Assembly: GCA_020073565.1 (NCBI GenBank)
Contig: JAIQEY010000024.1
Span: forward strand, 24,913-88,912
Direction: 5' to 3'
Length of the DNA: 64,000 nt
Origin: Terriglobia bacterium
Lineage (GTDB): Bacteria > Acidobacteriota > Terriglobia > Terriglobales > Acidobacteriaceae
The notes under the pieces were generated by a model, which did no database searches, was not told where the DNA came from, and saw nothing but the letters and a program-made list of their open reading frames with translations. Shown in pieces: positions 15,956 through 25,007 of this stretch. Within the stretch, counting starts at the first letter, position 1; each line of letters starts with the position of its first letter. Made by a program: the position numbers and the translations under genes.

Positions 15956-18900
15956 ATGGAACAGACAGCTCCGCGACCACTTCTTCTTCGTCCCAGGTGG
16001 CGCATCGCGATTGCGGCCGCATTGGCCTGTCATCTCACGTCCATACTGTTCTTGGTAGGCAGGGTTCACGCCCTCGATCCGAACAAGCGCCTCACCCAGT
16101 ACATGCACACGGCTTGGCGAACCCAAGATGGGTCTCTACCGGCCGGCATGTTTTCGGTTGCGCAGACCTCCGATGGATTTCTCTGGTTCACATCCGCTTC
16201 GCAAGGCATGTACAGGTTTGACGGGATTCGGTTTCTTCCGTGGATGCTACCGGTTGACGGCAGGACAATCGATCACATCGTGAGCGTTCATAGCGACCAC
16301 GCGAGTGGACTCTGGGCAGTAGCAGAGCATGAGGTTTTTCACCTGAAAGGTGGAATGGTTATCTCTCATTTCGCTCTGGAAGGACAGTTCAGGACTGCCA
16401 ACATTAGCGAAGCCCCTGATGGCTCGTTGTGGACGCTGGATGCGGGTTTCAATCTGCAAGCCCCGCTCTGCCATGTTACCGACCATGAGGTTAAGTGTTT
16501 CGGAGAATCCGATGGGATACCCCTCCCTACGGGCGGCCAAGCTTTGTTGGCCGACGGGAAGGGCGGTTTCTGGCTTGGGGGGCAAAGAGCCGTTGTGCAC
16601 TGGCATGCGGGCGTTTCGGAGGTTTATCCGATTGAAGCGCTGAAAACGAATAGTGGCGATGGCGTAAATGCACTCGCGATTGATTCGAGTGGTTCCTTGT
16701 GGGTCGGTTTACTCCCTCAGGGACCCGGGAAAGGACTTGGAAGACTGCAGAACGGCGTTTTCACGTCATACGTCGCCCCGGGATTCGATGGCAGCAAGCT
16801 CGCCGTTTTCGCTTTGACCTTTGATCGTGACGGAAGCCTTTGGGTAGGCACTCTCGGCAATGGTTTGTTCCGCATACGCGGGGATGTTGTGGAGCACTAT
16901 GGGCAGGCGGAAGGCTTATCCAGCGATTATGTGAATGATCTATTCTCAGACCGGGAGGGGATTCTGTGGGTCACGACAACGAAGGGAATCGACAGCTTCC
17001 GTGATCCGCGGGTGATTACGTTCTCAACCTCCGAGGGGTTGGGAAAAGAAGAAGCGGTAGGGGTCCTGGCTAGTAAAGATGGTACAGTCTGGGTTGCAAA
17101 TAACGGCTCTCTCGACAGAATCAAGAAGGGGAGCGTCACGTCAATTCGAAGCGGACATGGCCTCCCCGGTGACCAGGTCTCGTACATGCTCGAAGATCGA
17201 AGGGGCAATCTATGGATGGGAATTTACGACGGTTTGTACGTCTTCAAGAAAGGACGTTTCCGCCGTATCTCCGAACCAGATCATCAGCCCCTGGGGCTCA
17301 TACTCGGGATGGCAGAGGATGTCGATGGCAACATCTGGGCCGTGTGCTCAGGTGTTTCTCGAAAGCTGATACGAATACGCGATTTCCAAGTGCGTGAAGA
17401 ATTTCCGACGTCGCGAGTCCCAATGGGGCTGATTGCGCCGGATCCGCACGGAGGGATTTGGATTGGTCCTCGCCTGAAGAACGGCATGCTTGTCCACTTT
17501 CGCGACGGCGTCCAGAAGGAATTTCCAACCGGTTCTGCGGCCAATCTCCGCGTCAATCACCTCATTGTTCAGGCAGATGGTTCCGTCATGGCAGCTTTCG
17601 ATGACGGGCTCGTCGGACTGCGGCAGGGTAAAGCGCAACGGATGACGACGAAAAACGGGCTGCCGTGCAACGCGATCTATTCTTTCATTGAGGACAAACG
17701 CAAAAGCTGGTGGCTGCTCGCGGAGTGTGGCATCGTCCAACTTCCCGATTCCGAGCTTCAACGCTGGTGGGCAAACCCCGAAACCGTGATGCAAACAAGG
17801 CTCTATGACGCCTTGGACGGAGCACGGCCGTGGCGATTCGGAATTAAATCAGCGGATGTATCCCCTGATGGGCGAGTCTGGTTTGCTACCGGATTCGTTG
17901 TGCAGATGATGGACCCCACGAGACTCTCGCAAGCCGCACTGCCTGCGTCGTCACACATCGACTCGGTCATCGTGGATCGCAAGGAACTGGCGGCAATCGA
18001 TAACCTCAAACTTGCCCCGCACCCTCGCGACCTGCAGATTGATTACACTTCGCCGACGTTCACGATTCCGCAAAAAGTGAAGTTTCGTTACCGACTCGAC
18101 GGCTATGACTACGACTGGCATGAGGCCGGTACGCGCCGGCAGGCCTTCTACACGGATTTGCCGCCCGGGAAGTACACGTTCCGCGTGACCGCCGCGAATA
18201 GCGATGGGGTTTGGAACGAAACCGCAGCCAAGCTGGCTTTCTCCGTCGCGCCAGCGTACTACCAGACAAATTGGTTCCGCGCTCTCTGCGGAGCCCTCTT
18301 TTTGTTGCTGCTGTGGGCGGGCTACCAGCTCCGTGTCCGGCAACTGCAACATCACTTCGATATGACGCTCGAGGCGCGCGTCAGCGAGCGCACACGCATT
18401 GCGCGGGAGCTTCACGACACACTGCTGCAAAGCTTCCACGGTTTGCTGCTCCGCTTCCAGACCGTCTTCCAGTTGCTGCCAGAGCGCCCAATGGAGGCGA
18501 AAGAGAAGCTAGGAAGCGCGATCGAGCAGGCCGCCGACGCGATCACCGAAGGCCGGGATGCCGTGCAGGGATTGCGCGATTCCACAGTGCAAGGCAACGA
18601 TCTCGCAGAGGCTATAAGTACGCTGGGAGAAGAACTCGCCACCGACTCAGGGAATCATCGACCGGCAGCATTCCGCGTATCCATTGAGGGCGAATCCCGA
18701 AATCTGCATCCGATTCTTCGTGACGAGGTCTACAAGATTGCCGCGGAGGCGATGCGGAATGCCTTTCGACATGCCCAGGCGCGGCAGATAGAAGCGGAAA
18801 TCCGCTACGACCCCGAGCAGTTCCGATTGCGCGTGCGGGACGATGGAAAAGGCATTGACCCAGCGATTCTCTCCAGTCAAGGCAGTGAGGGTCACTACGG

Positions 18901-19072
18901 CTTGCCTGGAATGCGGGAACGCGCAACTCTTATCGGAGGTAAGCTAGTGGTGTGGAGCGAAGTCGATGCTGGCACGGAAGTGGAACTGCGCGTTCCTGCC
19001 ACCGCCGCGTATGCGGCGGCTCAGCAAGGTTCCTGGTTGTCTCGAAAGTTTGCCACGAAGGCGAAGGCATGA
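15956..19072 (+). CDS. Propeller-domain sensor histidine kinase
   Basis: 1038 residues from the ATG at 15956 (in-frame TTG at 15905 is possible). Same plan as the kinase at 6319: signal/anchor (about residues 17-40), periplasmic Reg_prop blades with repeated DGFLWFTSASQGMYRFDG, DGSLWVGTLGNGLFRI and EGILWVTTTKGIDSF, a Y_Y_Y domain (YRLDGYDYDWHEAG), a membrane helix (FRALCGALFLLLLWAGY), then HisKA_3 with the phospho-acceptor in RIARELHDTLLQSFHGLLLR and HATPase_c with NAFRHA and DDGKGI. The cytoplasmic halves of the two kinases are nearly superimposable, while the propellers differ, which suggests the same output read from different ligands. The cognate response regulator follows after 15 bases. 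Confidence 0.94.
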   Translation: MEQTAPRPLLLRPRWRIAIAAALACHLTSILFLVGRVHALDPNKRLTQYMHTAWRTQDGSLPAGMFSVAQTSDGFLWFTSASQGMYRFDGIRFLPWMLPVDGRTIDHIVSVHSDHASGLWAVAEHEVFHLKGGMVISHFALEGQFRTANISEAPDGSLWTLDAGFNLQAPLCHVTDHEVKCFGESDGIPLPTGGQALLADGKGGFWLGGQRAVVHWHAGVSEVYPIEALKTNSGDGVNALAIDSSGSLWVGLLPQGPGKGLGRLQNGVFTSYVAPGFDGSKLAVFALTFDRDGSLWVGTLGNGLFRIRGDVVEHYGQAEGLSSDYVNDLFSDREGILWVTTTKGIDSFRDPRVITFSTSEGLGKEEAVGVLASKDGTVWVANNGSLDRIKKGSVTSIRSGHGLPGDQVSYMLEDRRGNLWMGIYDGLYVFKKGRFRRISEPDHQPLGLILGMAEDVDGNIWAVCSGVSRKLIRIRDFQVREEFPTSRVPMGLIAPDPHGGIWIGPRLKNGMLVHFRDGVQKEFPTGSAANLRVNHLIVQADGSVMAAFDDGLVGLRQGKAQRMTTKNGLPCNAIYSFIEDKRKSWWLLAECGIVQLPDSELQRWWANPETVMQTRLYDALDGARPWRFGIKSADVSPDGRVWFATGFVVQMMDPTRLSQAALPASSHIDSVIVDRKELAAIDNLKLAPHPRDLQIDYTSPTFTIPQKVKFRYRLDGYDYDWHEAGTRRQAFYTDLPPGKYTFRVTAANSDGVWNETAAKLAFSVAPAYYQTNWFRALCGALFLLLLWAGYQLRVRQLQHHFDMTLEARVSERTRIARELHDTLLQSFHGLLLRFQTVFQLLPERPMEAKEKLGSAIEQAADAITEGRDAVQGLRDSTVQGNDLAEAISTLGEELATDSGNHRPAAFRVSIEGESRNLHPILRDEVYKIAAEAMRNAFRHAQARQIEAEIRYDPEQFRLRVRDDGKGIDPAILSSQGSEGHYGLPGMRERATLIGGKLVVWSEVDAGTEVELRVPATAAYAAAQQGSWLSRKFATKAKA

Positions 19073-19087
19073 AATAGGATACGGGTC

Positions 19088-19720
19088 ATGAATGCCGGCG
19101 TTTCGCAAATTCGAATTCTTGCGGTTGACGACCATCCAGTCGTGCGCCAAGGGATCGCCGGTCTGGTTGGCATTCAGACCGATATGGTTTTGGTAGGCGA
19201 GGCATCCAACGGTCGCGATGCCATTCAGCAATTCCGAACGCACCACCCGGACGTCACGTTGATGGACTTGCAGATGCCGGAGATGAACGGCATCGATGCG
19301 CTCATTGCGATTCGCAACGAATTTCCCGACGCAAAAGTGATTGTGCTGACGACGTACGCAGGCGACACGCAAATTCTGCGTGCGCTCAAGACCGGCGCGC
19401 AGGCCTATCTGCTCAAGAATACGTTGCATAAGGAATTGCTGGAGACGATCCGTGCCGTCCACACCGGAAAGAAGACCCTTTCTCCGGAGGCCTCGTACCA
19501 GATCGCCGAGCATGCAACGGATGACGCCCTGACGCCAGCAGAAATCCTTGTCCTTAGGCTGATCGCAGCTGGGAATGCGAACAAGCAAATTGCGGATCAG
19601 CTCTCAATCACAGAGGAAACGGTCAAGAGTCGAGTGAAGTGCATCCTTTCGAAATTGGGCGCCAACGATCGAACTCACGCTGTAACGATCGGCCTGAAGC
19701 GAGGAATCATCGAGCTGTAG
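19088..19720 (+). CDS. NarL/FixJ-family response regulator
   Basis: 210 residues. Receiver domain with acidic pair DD near residue 13 (AVDDHPVVRQG), phospho-acceptor aspartate in LMDLQMPEMNG (about residue 60) and the lysine in LLKNTLHKE. LuxR-type helix-turn-helix at about residues 147-205 (LTPAEILVLRLIAAGNANKQ, then ADQLSITEETVKSRVKCILS). Partner of the kinase at 15956, co-transcribed with a 15-base gap. Because the orphan kinase at 6319 has a near-identical dimerisation domain, cross-talk to this regulator is plausible. No target site is recognised. Confidence 0.94.
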   Translation: MNAGVSQIRILAVDDHPVVRQGIAGLVGIQTDMVLVGEASNGRDAIQQFRTHHPDVTLMDLQMPEMNGIDALIAIRNEFPDAKVIVLTTYAGDTQILRALKTGAQAYLLKNTLHKELLETIRAVHTGKKTLSPEASYQIAEHATDDALTPAEILVLRLIAAGNANKQIADQLSITEETVKSRVKCILSKLGANDRTHAVTIGLKRGIIEL

Positions 19721-19843
19721 TTTCCACCAGCTTGCCTCCGCGCCGCAAATGCAAGACCCCTAAAGAGTGACCATCCTAACTCTATTTGGGGTATCGGTTC
19801 GCCTTCACAACGTCACAATCTAGTAGTGTCCAGAAGGTGCATT

Positions 19844-20233
19844 TTGCGGCGTCTATATTCCACATTCGCTGGTGGTTGGCCCGGAACGGGTTTGCTTCTC
19901 ATGCGCTTAGTTGTCGGCTCTGCACTGGTTGTGCGTGCGAGCTTGAGGGTGTGGAGTGATCCACCGCCCATGAACGTGACGATTCCCGCTGTGCTCTTGA
20001 TGGCAGCGGGAATCCTGCTAATCGCAGGCTTGTGGACTCCCATCGTGGGAACTTACATAGCATTGATTGAAATCTGGAAGATGTTTGCGCTACCCGGAGA
20101 CAAATGGGTTTGGCTGCTGCTAGGAACCGCCGGTGCCGCTCTCGCAATGTTAGGACCAGGTTTGTTCTCCATCGATGCTCGCCTTTTCGGATGGAGGCGC
20201 ATCGAAGCTCCGCCCCGTAAGAACAACCTCTAA
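19844..20233 (+). CDS. DoxX-like membrane protein
   Basis: About 129 residues with four hydrophobic segments: LLLMRLVVGSALVV, IPAVLLMAAGILLIAGL, GTYIALIEIWKMFAL and VWLLLGTAGAALAMLGPG, ending in SIDARLFGWRRIE, a typical DoxX-family close. The family includes small inner-membrane proteins of thiol and oxidative stress systems, but most members have no proven role. Start: TTG 19844 has AAGG seven bases upstream and is preferred over GTG 19826, which has none. Confidence 0.7.
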   Translation: MRRLYSTFAGGWPGTGLLLMRLVVGSALVVRASLRVWSDPPPMNVTIPAVLLMAAGILLIAGLWTPIVGTYIALIEIWKMFALPGDKWVWLLLGTAGAALAMLGPGLFSIDARLFGWRRIEAPPRKNNL

Positions 20234-20312
20234 CTCTCCTTAAGAGACCCTCCACATACCAAATTCCCTGCCTCAGAAGAGGGTGACATTCGCTCCCCAA
20301 GAGTTTCCGATT

Positions 20313-20328
20313 TGCCCCGATGTGGGGT
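20313..20328. promoter_or_regulatory. Enhancer-like palindrome (UAS), no -24/-12 found
   Basis: TGCCCCGATGTGGGGT fits the 16-bp design. I find no GG-N10-GC at a suitable distance on either strand, so this copy may be inactive or serve a promoter I did not see. Confidence 0.4.
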
Positions 20329-20401
20329 CGTCCGCAAAATGAACTCGTTGCATAATGGCTCGCATGTTCAAGCCAAGAAGGTTGAATAAGGAGCGCTGAG
20401 T

Positions 20402-20557
20402 ATGACGTACATCCCCACACAAACCGGCTTTATGCGTCTGGAAGATTCCGAAAGACTGTTACGGCTCATCTTCCCGAACTATCCCAACCTGGAACCGCGC
20501 CATCCCGCGCCCCGTCTGGAACCGATTGGCCAAGACAGCGCAGATCGGAGCAATTAG
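20402..20557 (+). CDS. Microprotein, 51 aa (family A: MTxIP...FPNYP)
   Basis: A 51-residue ORF: MTYIPTQTGFMRLEDSERLL, then RLIFPNYPNLEPR and PAPRLEPIGQ. It is clearly paralogous to the 54-residue ORF at 63350, sharing MTxIP, EDSxRxLRxIFPNYP and PAPxLEPI in order. Two copies 43 kb apart with conserved amino-acid but not nucleotide sequence show that the frame is translated and under selection. GGAG lies about eight bases upstream. No function is known to me; there is no signal peptide or membrane segment. A third, truncated copy starts at 20877. Confidence 0.8.
   Translation: MTYIPTQTGFMRLEDSERLLRLIFPNYPNLEPRHPAPRLEPIGQDSADRSN
20527..20542 (+). promoter_or_regulatory. Candidate sigma54 promoter inside family-A ORF
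   Basis: TGGCCAAGACAGCGCA, GG-N10-GC, about 18 bases before the next ORF. No enhancer palindrome is found 50-100 bp upstream, so this is weaker than the others. Confidence 0.35.
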
Positions 20558-20559
20558 CT

Positions 20560-20736
20560 ATGTTCCGCATCACTGCTGAAACCTGCCGTACGTTCACACT
20601 CGCCGAAGTTCTCATTATGGCTGCAATGAATGTTGCACCCGCACTGATAGCGACCGACAAAGGTGAACGGACGATCTGTCGCAGCCCCGCGCACCGAGGT
20701 TCACGAGGGTCCAGGAGACTGTCATGGCAAAAGTGA
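20560..20736 (+). CDS. Microprotein, 58 aa (family B: MFxIT...MAAMN)
   Basis: A 58-residue ORF starting MFRITAETCRTFTLAEVLIM, then AAMN and a basic Arg/Ser-rich tail. It is paralogous over its first 24 residues to the ORF at 60856 (MFKITQNTLHYFTFAELLLM, then AAMN), after which the tails diverge. The conserved part looks like one short amphipathic helix preceded by a strand. It starts two bases after the stop of the family-A ORF and overlaps the next ORF by 13 bases, so three microproteins are packed together. Function unknown. Confidence 0.7.
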   Translation: MFRITAETCRTFTLAEVLIMAAMNVAPALIATDKGERTICRSPAHRGSRGSRRLSWQK

Positions 20737-20843
20737 TTGAGTTCTACATACCGAAGAACTTTCGGAAACCGTTCAGGACGGTGGCTCAGGCGCAACCCGG
20801 AAAAATCATCGAGTTTTGCCCACAGGCAAAGAGATCAGCTTAG
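20724..20843 (+). CDS. Microprotein, 39 aa (MAKVIEFYIP family)
   Basis: MAKVIEFYIPKNFRKPFRTV, then AQPGKIIEFCPQAKRSA. AGGAG six bases upstream of the ATG at 20724 is a strong ribosome site. The protein shows an internal echo (VIEFYIP near the start, IIEFCPQ near the end), possibly two beta strands flanking a basic loop. I believe short proteins of this type recur in Acidobacteria, but I cannot verify that here. Function unknown. Confidence 0.7.
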   Translation: MAKVIEFYIPKNFRKPFRTVAQAQPGKIIEFCPQAKRSA

Positions 20844-20876
20844 CTGGTATCCACGTTTTGCGGCTTGAGAGGAAAT

Positions 20877-20921
20877 ATGACATTCATTCCCACACAAACC
20901 TGCAAAACACTGTACGTGTGA
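20877..20921 (+). pseudogene. Truncated family-A microprotein
   Basis: An ATG with GAGAGG five bases upstream opens a 14-codon frame, MTFIPTQTCKTLYV, which repeats the opening MTxIPTQT of the ORF at 20402 and then stops. It is either a decayed copy or a leader peptide ahead of the activator gene at 20940. Confidence 0.5.
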
Positions 20922-20939
20922 AGGGTAACGGAGGCGATT

Positions 20940-22010
20940 ATGGCGTACGCGACTGTTGATTTCACCGACCTAGATAGCCTTGCAAAAACAAGTCTTCCTA
21001 ACGTGGTTCGGCCACCACACCAGGGGTTGTATCTGGAGTCAGAAATGAGCTCTGAGTACTGCTTTGAAGGCATCATCGGCAACAGCCCAGCCATTCACAA
21101 GGTGCGGGAGCAAATCTCCATCGTGGCGGATACGGATGCCACCGTACTGCTCCACGGAGAGACCGGCACGGGAAAAGAGTTGGTCGCACGGGCCATTCAC
21201 AATCTCAGTTCCCGGCGCGATCGCACCTTCGTGCGCATGAACTGTGCCGCCATCCCCTCGGGGCTGCTGGAGAGTGAACTGTTTGGGCACGAAAGGGGAG
21301 CGTTCACGGGGGCCCTGATGCAAAGAAAGGGCAGATTCGAGCTGGCGGACGGGGGCTCGCTGTTTCTCGACGAGATCGGCGATATCAGCCTGGAGCTGCA
21401 GCCCAAGTTGCTGCGTGCGGTCCAGGAGCAGGAATTCGAGCGCCTGGGAAGCACGAAGACGATCCACGTTGACGTTCGTATCATCGCCGCGACCCATCGC
21501 GACCTTACGTCGATGATCCGAGAGGAAAAGTTCCGCGAAGACCTGTTCTACAGACTGAACGTGTTCCCAATTGAGATCCCTCCACTTCGGGAACGACGAG
21601 AGGATATTCCGCTGCTGGTGAACTATTTTGTTTCGCAGCTATGCAGACGGATGGGAAAACGGATTGAGTCGGTGCCCAGGCAGGCGATGCAGGCTCTGAC
21701 GAGCCACTCCTGGCGAGGAAATGTCCGAGAACTGGCGAACTTTCTCGAACGCGCCGTCATTCTGACACGCGGTGACGAGTTGGAGGTCCCGATGGCGGAG
21801 CTTCGCACCTCGTCAGAGATAGATTTGGCGACAGGCTCGACCTCTACTCTTCGACAAGCGGAAACCAAAGTAATTATCGAGGCTTTGAGAGCCACATCGG
21901 GACAGGTCGGGGGCAAGGGCGGAGCCGCGGAACGGTTGGGATTGAAGCGTACCACTCTCCAGAACAAAATGCGTCGCCTCAACATCTCAACCAAAGCCAG
22001 CCCCGCATAG
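20940..22010 (+). CDS. sigma54-dependent activator without sensor domain
   Basis: 356 residues. A short N-terminal segment of about 35 residues replaces the usual sensor, then the linker [18 protein letters not shown], which is also present in the activators at 52336 and 54856. AAA+ domain about residues 40-275 with Walker A GETGTGKE, the sigma54-contacting GAFTGA loop, Walker [10 protein letters not shown] and the arginine-finger region [20 protein letters not shown]. Fis-type helix-turn-helix at the C-terminus ([20 protein letters not shown]). Activators lacking a regulatory domain are often constitutively active or controlled by a partner or by their own synthesis. GGAGG six bases upstream fixes the start. 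Confidence 0.93.
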   Translation: MAYATVDFTDLDSLAKTSLPNVVRPPHQGLYLESEMSSEYCFEGIIGNSPAIHKVREQISIVADTDATVLLHGETGTGKELVARAIHNLSSRRDRTFVRMNCAAIPSGLLESELFGHERGAFTGALMQRKGRFELADGGSLFLDEIGDISLELQPKLLRAVQEQEFERLGSTKTIHVDVRIIAATHRDLTSMIREEKFREDLFYRLNVFPIEIPPLRERREDIPLLVNYFVSQLCRRMGKRIESVPRQAMQALTSHSWRGNVRELANFLERAVILTRGDELEVPMAELRTSSEIDLATGSTSTLRQAETKVIIEALRATSGQVGGKGGAAERLGLKRTTLQNKMRRLNISTKASPA

Positions 22011-22071
22011 TGATGTCGTGTGCCGCGGATGGCATGTCTGGCGCGTGAGAGCTAAAGAAAAAGGTAAAACG

Positions 22072-22413
22072 ATGTACACCGGGACACTGATCGAAGACTT
22101 GATCGCTGCGGTCGAACGGATCAAAGCACAAGCGGGCGACGTTGATATGCACAAAGTACGGGCCGAGACCGGGGCAGAGGATTACGACACTGAAGTGGTG
22201 CCTGCCGGCTCTATCAACGCTGACTATGACCTCACCGATTCAGCTGGTCGCACTTCAACAGCCTCATCGAGCGATCTCATCTCTCCACTCGCCGGGCTCG
22301 AGGACGCAGTTTGTCTCGTTGCTGCTGAAGATTTCCCGCTGGCTAATGCCCACATGTGGGCAGTGCCATCTGGCGCGGCGGGCCGGTTTGGGCACTATGA
22401 TCTGCTTGCGTAG
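22072..22413 (+). CDS. Small protein, unknown function
   Basis: 113 residues from the ATG at 22072 (AAGG eight bases upstream). Starts MYTGTLIEDLIAAVERIKAQ, an amphipathic helix, followed by an acidic, Ser/Thr-rich, probably disordered region. No signal peptide and no family recognised. Its last 25 codons contain the enhancer palindrome of the efflux operon (22347-22362), so either coding sequence and enhancer overlap or the true protein ends earlier through a start or frame I have not recognised. Confidence 0.55.
   Translation: MYTGTLIEDLIAAVERIKAQAGDVDMHKVRAETGAEDYDTEVVPAGSINADYDLTDSAGRTSTASSSDLISPLAGLEDAVCLVAAEDFPLANAHMWAVPSGAAGRFGHYDLLA
22347..22379. promoter_or_regulatory. Tandem enhancer palindromes (UAS), inside an ORF
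   Basis: TGCCCACATGTGGGCA (22347-22362, perfect) and TGCCATCTGGCGCGGC (22364-22379, degenerate), 1 bp apart. Distances to the -24 GG are 84 and 67, matching those at 60709-60741. Confidence 0.7.
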
Positions 22414-22444
22414 CCGATTCAATAACTTGCAGCTGCCGCGATGT

Positions 22445-22460
22445 TGGTCGGGCAATTGCA
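22445..22460 (+). promoter_or_regulatory. sigma54 -24/-12 promoter (for efflux operon)
   Basis: TGGTCGGGCAATTGCA, GG-N10-GC with a perfect TTGCA -12. Predicted start near 22471, about 70 bases before the TolC-like gene. Confidence 0.75.
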
Positions 22461-22539
22461 CCTTGTACTCACGAGCGACAACGATGTGGTCACGCTGATC
22501 GCGCCGTCGGGTCTCAACCAGGTCACAGGCAGAACAATC

Positions 22540-23886
22540 ATGAAATCGAAATATCTCTTACTGGTTATCACGATCGCTATCGGTTTATCACCGATCCGAT
22601 CGCTTGCTCAACAAGCCCGGGAGGCTCCACTGCTCACGCTGGACGATGCAGTTTCCACCGCCGTGAACAACAACCGCATGGTGAAGAACTCGGTCCTTGA
22701 AGCCGAAAAGTTCGATTTCCGCGTAAGCACGATGCGCACCCGGCGGCTGCCACAGTTTCAGTTTGCCGTCCTAGGGGGCCAGCTGCTGCACTCCTTTGAC
22801 TTCACGTTCGAGCAAGGCGTGTTCGGCACTTATCCGAACGTCGGCCCGATTCCATCAAAAGACACAAAGATTCGTACCCCCTCGCGCTTCACGACCTACG
22901 TCACCGGCGCGTTCGATCAGCCGTTGTCTCAGCAGTACAAAATCGGACTGGGAATTCGTGCGACAGAACTTGGGCGCGACATCGCTAAAGAAGACGTACG
23001 GGCTGAGCGTCAAAAGATTACGGCCGAGGTGCGGAGCGCATATTTCGAGCTTGTGGCGACACAGGCGGGCGTAGACGCAGCGCGAGAAGCGGTGAAGACC
23101 CTGGAAGAGGCAAAGCGAGTCACGGCCGAGCACGAAGCTCAGAAGACTGTGCTGCGGGCGGATGTGTTGGAGGTGGATGCGCGATTGTCCAAAGCGCAGT
23201 ACGACTTGTCGGTCGCCGAGAATGGGCTCGCCACACAACACGAACACTTAAACCAGCTTATGGCGAGGGACGTGGCGACTCCTTTTCGGGTTAATCCTCT
23301 GCCCGAAGAGGACGACACAACTCTGACTCTGGAAGCCGCACGGGAGCGAGCTGCATACACCCGGCCTGAGATTCGGACCGCACAACTTAAGGAGAAGCAA
23401 GCCAACTACGACCGTCGGCTGGCCAAGGCGGAATACATACCGGACCTCAGCCTGTCGATGAGATATCAGGGACTGGACAACGTCAAGGTGCTTCCGGGGA
23501 ACGTCGCCACAGCCGGATTTCTGCTTACCTGGGAACCGTTCGATTGGGGGCGCCGTCACAATCAGGTTGTCGAGAAAACGAAGACGGTCGAGCAAGCTCG
23601 CAACGGATTACGGGAGACCGAATCACAGATTACGGTCGAGGTCGGAGCGAATTATCGCAGGTGGAAAGAAGCCGCATTGCTGCTGAAAGCGACCCGTACG
23701 GGTCACGAAGCCGCAGCCGAGGAATTCCGCGTTACCAGCAACAAATATAAAGAGCAAGCAGCGCTCATAAGAGATCTTCTGCAGTCTCAGGCTCGAAGTT
23801 CCGAAACAGAGTTTCAGTATCAGCAGGCGCTCTCCTCTTATTGGAGTGCCCTGGCAGAGTTGCGAAAAGCGATGGGAGACGAATAA
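22540..23886 (+). CDS. TolC-like outer-membrane efflux protein
   Basis: 448 residues from the ATG at 22540 (a longer in-frame ORF from 22441 would begin upstream of the predicted transcription start). Signal peptide to about residue 26 (SLAQ). Two OEP repeats: the first with LTLDDAVSTAVNNNRMVKNS and the helical stretch ITAEVRSAYFELVATQAGVD, the second from about residue 255 (LTLEAARERAAYTRPEIRTA). Long heptad-like coiled-coil helices fit the TolC trunk. It forms the outer-membrane channel for the adaptor and RND pump encoded directly downstream. The adaptor start lies 2 bases after its stop. Confidence 0.93.
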   Translation: MKSKYLLLVITIAIGLSPIRSLAQQAREAPLLTLDDAVSTAVNNNRMVKNSVLEAEKFDFRVSTMRTRRLPQFQFAVLGGQLLHSFDFTFEQGVFGTYPNVGPIPSKDTKIRTPSRFTTYVTGAFDQPLSQQYKIGLGIRATELGRDIAKEDVRAERQKITAEVRSAYFELVATQAGVDAAREAVKTLEEAKRVTAEHEAQKTVLRADVLEVDARLSKAQYDLSVAENGLATQHEHLNQLMARDVATPFRVNPLPEEDDTTLTLEAARERAAYTRPEIRTAQLKEKQANYDRRLAKAEYIPDLSLSMRYQGLDNVKVLPGNVATAGFLLTWEPFDWGRRHNQVVEKTKTVEQARNGLRETESQITVEVGANYRRWKEAALLLKATRTGHEAAAEEFRVTSNKYKEQAALIRDLLQSQARSSETEFQYQQALSSYWSALAELRKAMGDE

Positions 23887-23888
23887 AC

Positions 23889-25007
23889 GTGAAGACAACA
23901 ATCGCAATGTTTCTATTGGTGCTGGTCACAGCCGGCTGTGGCTCGAAAAAGCCCATTCAGCAACCTCCGCAGGGAGTCCAGGCTCAAGCAATTGACCCGC
24001 AGGCAGGCGTGAGCGCCGACGGCCTGCGCTTCTCGGCGGTAGTGATGCCCGATTCAGAAGTTCCATTGGGTTTCAGAATTCCAGGATACGTCGTATCCCT
24101 CAAGCAGGTGCGCGGCCAGGACGGCAGGATGCGCGATATTGCGGAAGGCGACCGGGTCAGCCGCGGCGCTGTGTTGGTTCGCATCCGGCCCGCTGAATAC
24201 CAGGATAAGGTCCGACAGGCGTCGTCGCAGGCGGGGGCTGCTGAAGCGGTCGCATTGAAAGCACAGCTCGATTTTGACCGTGCCAAGCGTCTGTATGACA
24301 GTCAGAGCATTACGAAGGCGGACTTCGATTCAGCTCGCGCACAATACGACGCAACCCAGGAGCAGCTGAAGTCCGCTCGTGCCCTCACAAGCGAAGCTGA
24401 AATTGCTCTGCGCGATACGTCGTTGATTGCGCCTTTCGACGGTGACATCGTGAAGAAGGCCGTAGAGTTGGGCGCATTCGTTGGTCCGGGCGCTTCCTTA
24501 TTCGCGGTGGCCAGCACCGACACGGTGAAGATCGTCGTTGGGGTGCCGGATACGGCTGTGCGATCAGTCAAAGTGGGCCAGCCAGTTGAAGTCGCTATCG
24601 ACGCATTTCCCACCCGGACATTTCGTGCACGAATCAGCCGCATGTCGTCGGCTGCAGATCCAATTACGCGCAACTTCGAGGTCGAGGTCGCAATACCGAA
24701 CCACGATCACCTGCTGAAGGTGGGGATGATCGGTTCTTTGCAGTTGGCAAGTACCGAAGGCGCAAATCGAACTCCCACTCTGCTGGCTCCACTTTCCGCA
24801 ATTGTGCAAGGCAAGGACGGCAAATACGGTGTGTTCGTCGTCTCACGCTCGAGCGCCGGTGAAGTTGCTCAGCTGCGAAGCGTAGAAGTGGGCGCTGTCA
24901 ATGGAAGCGAAATCAGTGTGGTCCATGGGCTACAAGCGGGAGACCGCATCATTACCACCGGCGCCAATCTGCTCAAGGATGGCCAGCGTGTAGAGGTCCT
25001 TCAATGA
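23889..25007 (+). CDS. RND efflux periplasmic adaptor (lipoprotein)
   Basis: 372 residues from GTG 23889 (GGGAG ten bases upstream). Lipoprotein signal with lipobox LVTAGC, so the mature protein is anchored at Cys near residue 16. HlyD/MFP layout: barrel-sandwich strands (GYVVSLKQVRGQDGRMRDIA, EGDRVSRGAVLVRI), a coiled-coil hairpin (about residues 105-165), then TSLIAPFDGDIVKKAVELGA and a beta-barrel domain. It bridges the TolC channel and the RND pump. Its stop overlaps the pump start by four bases (ATGA), indicating translational coupling. Confidence 0.93.
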   Translation: MKTTIAMFLLVLVTAGCGSKKPIQQPPQGVQAQAIDPQAGVSADGLRFSAVVMPDSEVPLGFRIPGYVVSLKQVRGQDGRMRDIAEGDRVSRGAVLVRIRPAEYQDKVRQASSQAGAAEAVALKAQLDFDRAKRLYDSQSITKADFDSARAQYDATQEQLKSARALTSEAEIALRDTSLIAPFDGDIVKKAVELGAFVGPGASLFAVASTDTVKIVVGVPDTAVRSVKVGQPVEVAIDAFPTRTFRARISRMSSAADPITRNFEVEVAIPNHDHLLKVGMIGSLQLASTEGANRTPTLLAPLSAIVQGKDGKYGVFVVSRSSAGEVAQLRSVEVGAVNGSEISVVHGLQAGDRIITTGANLLKDGQRVEVLQ

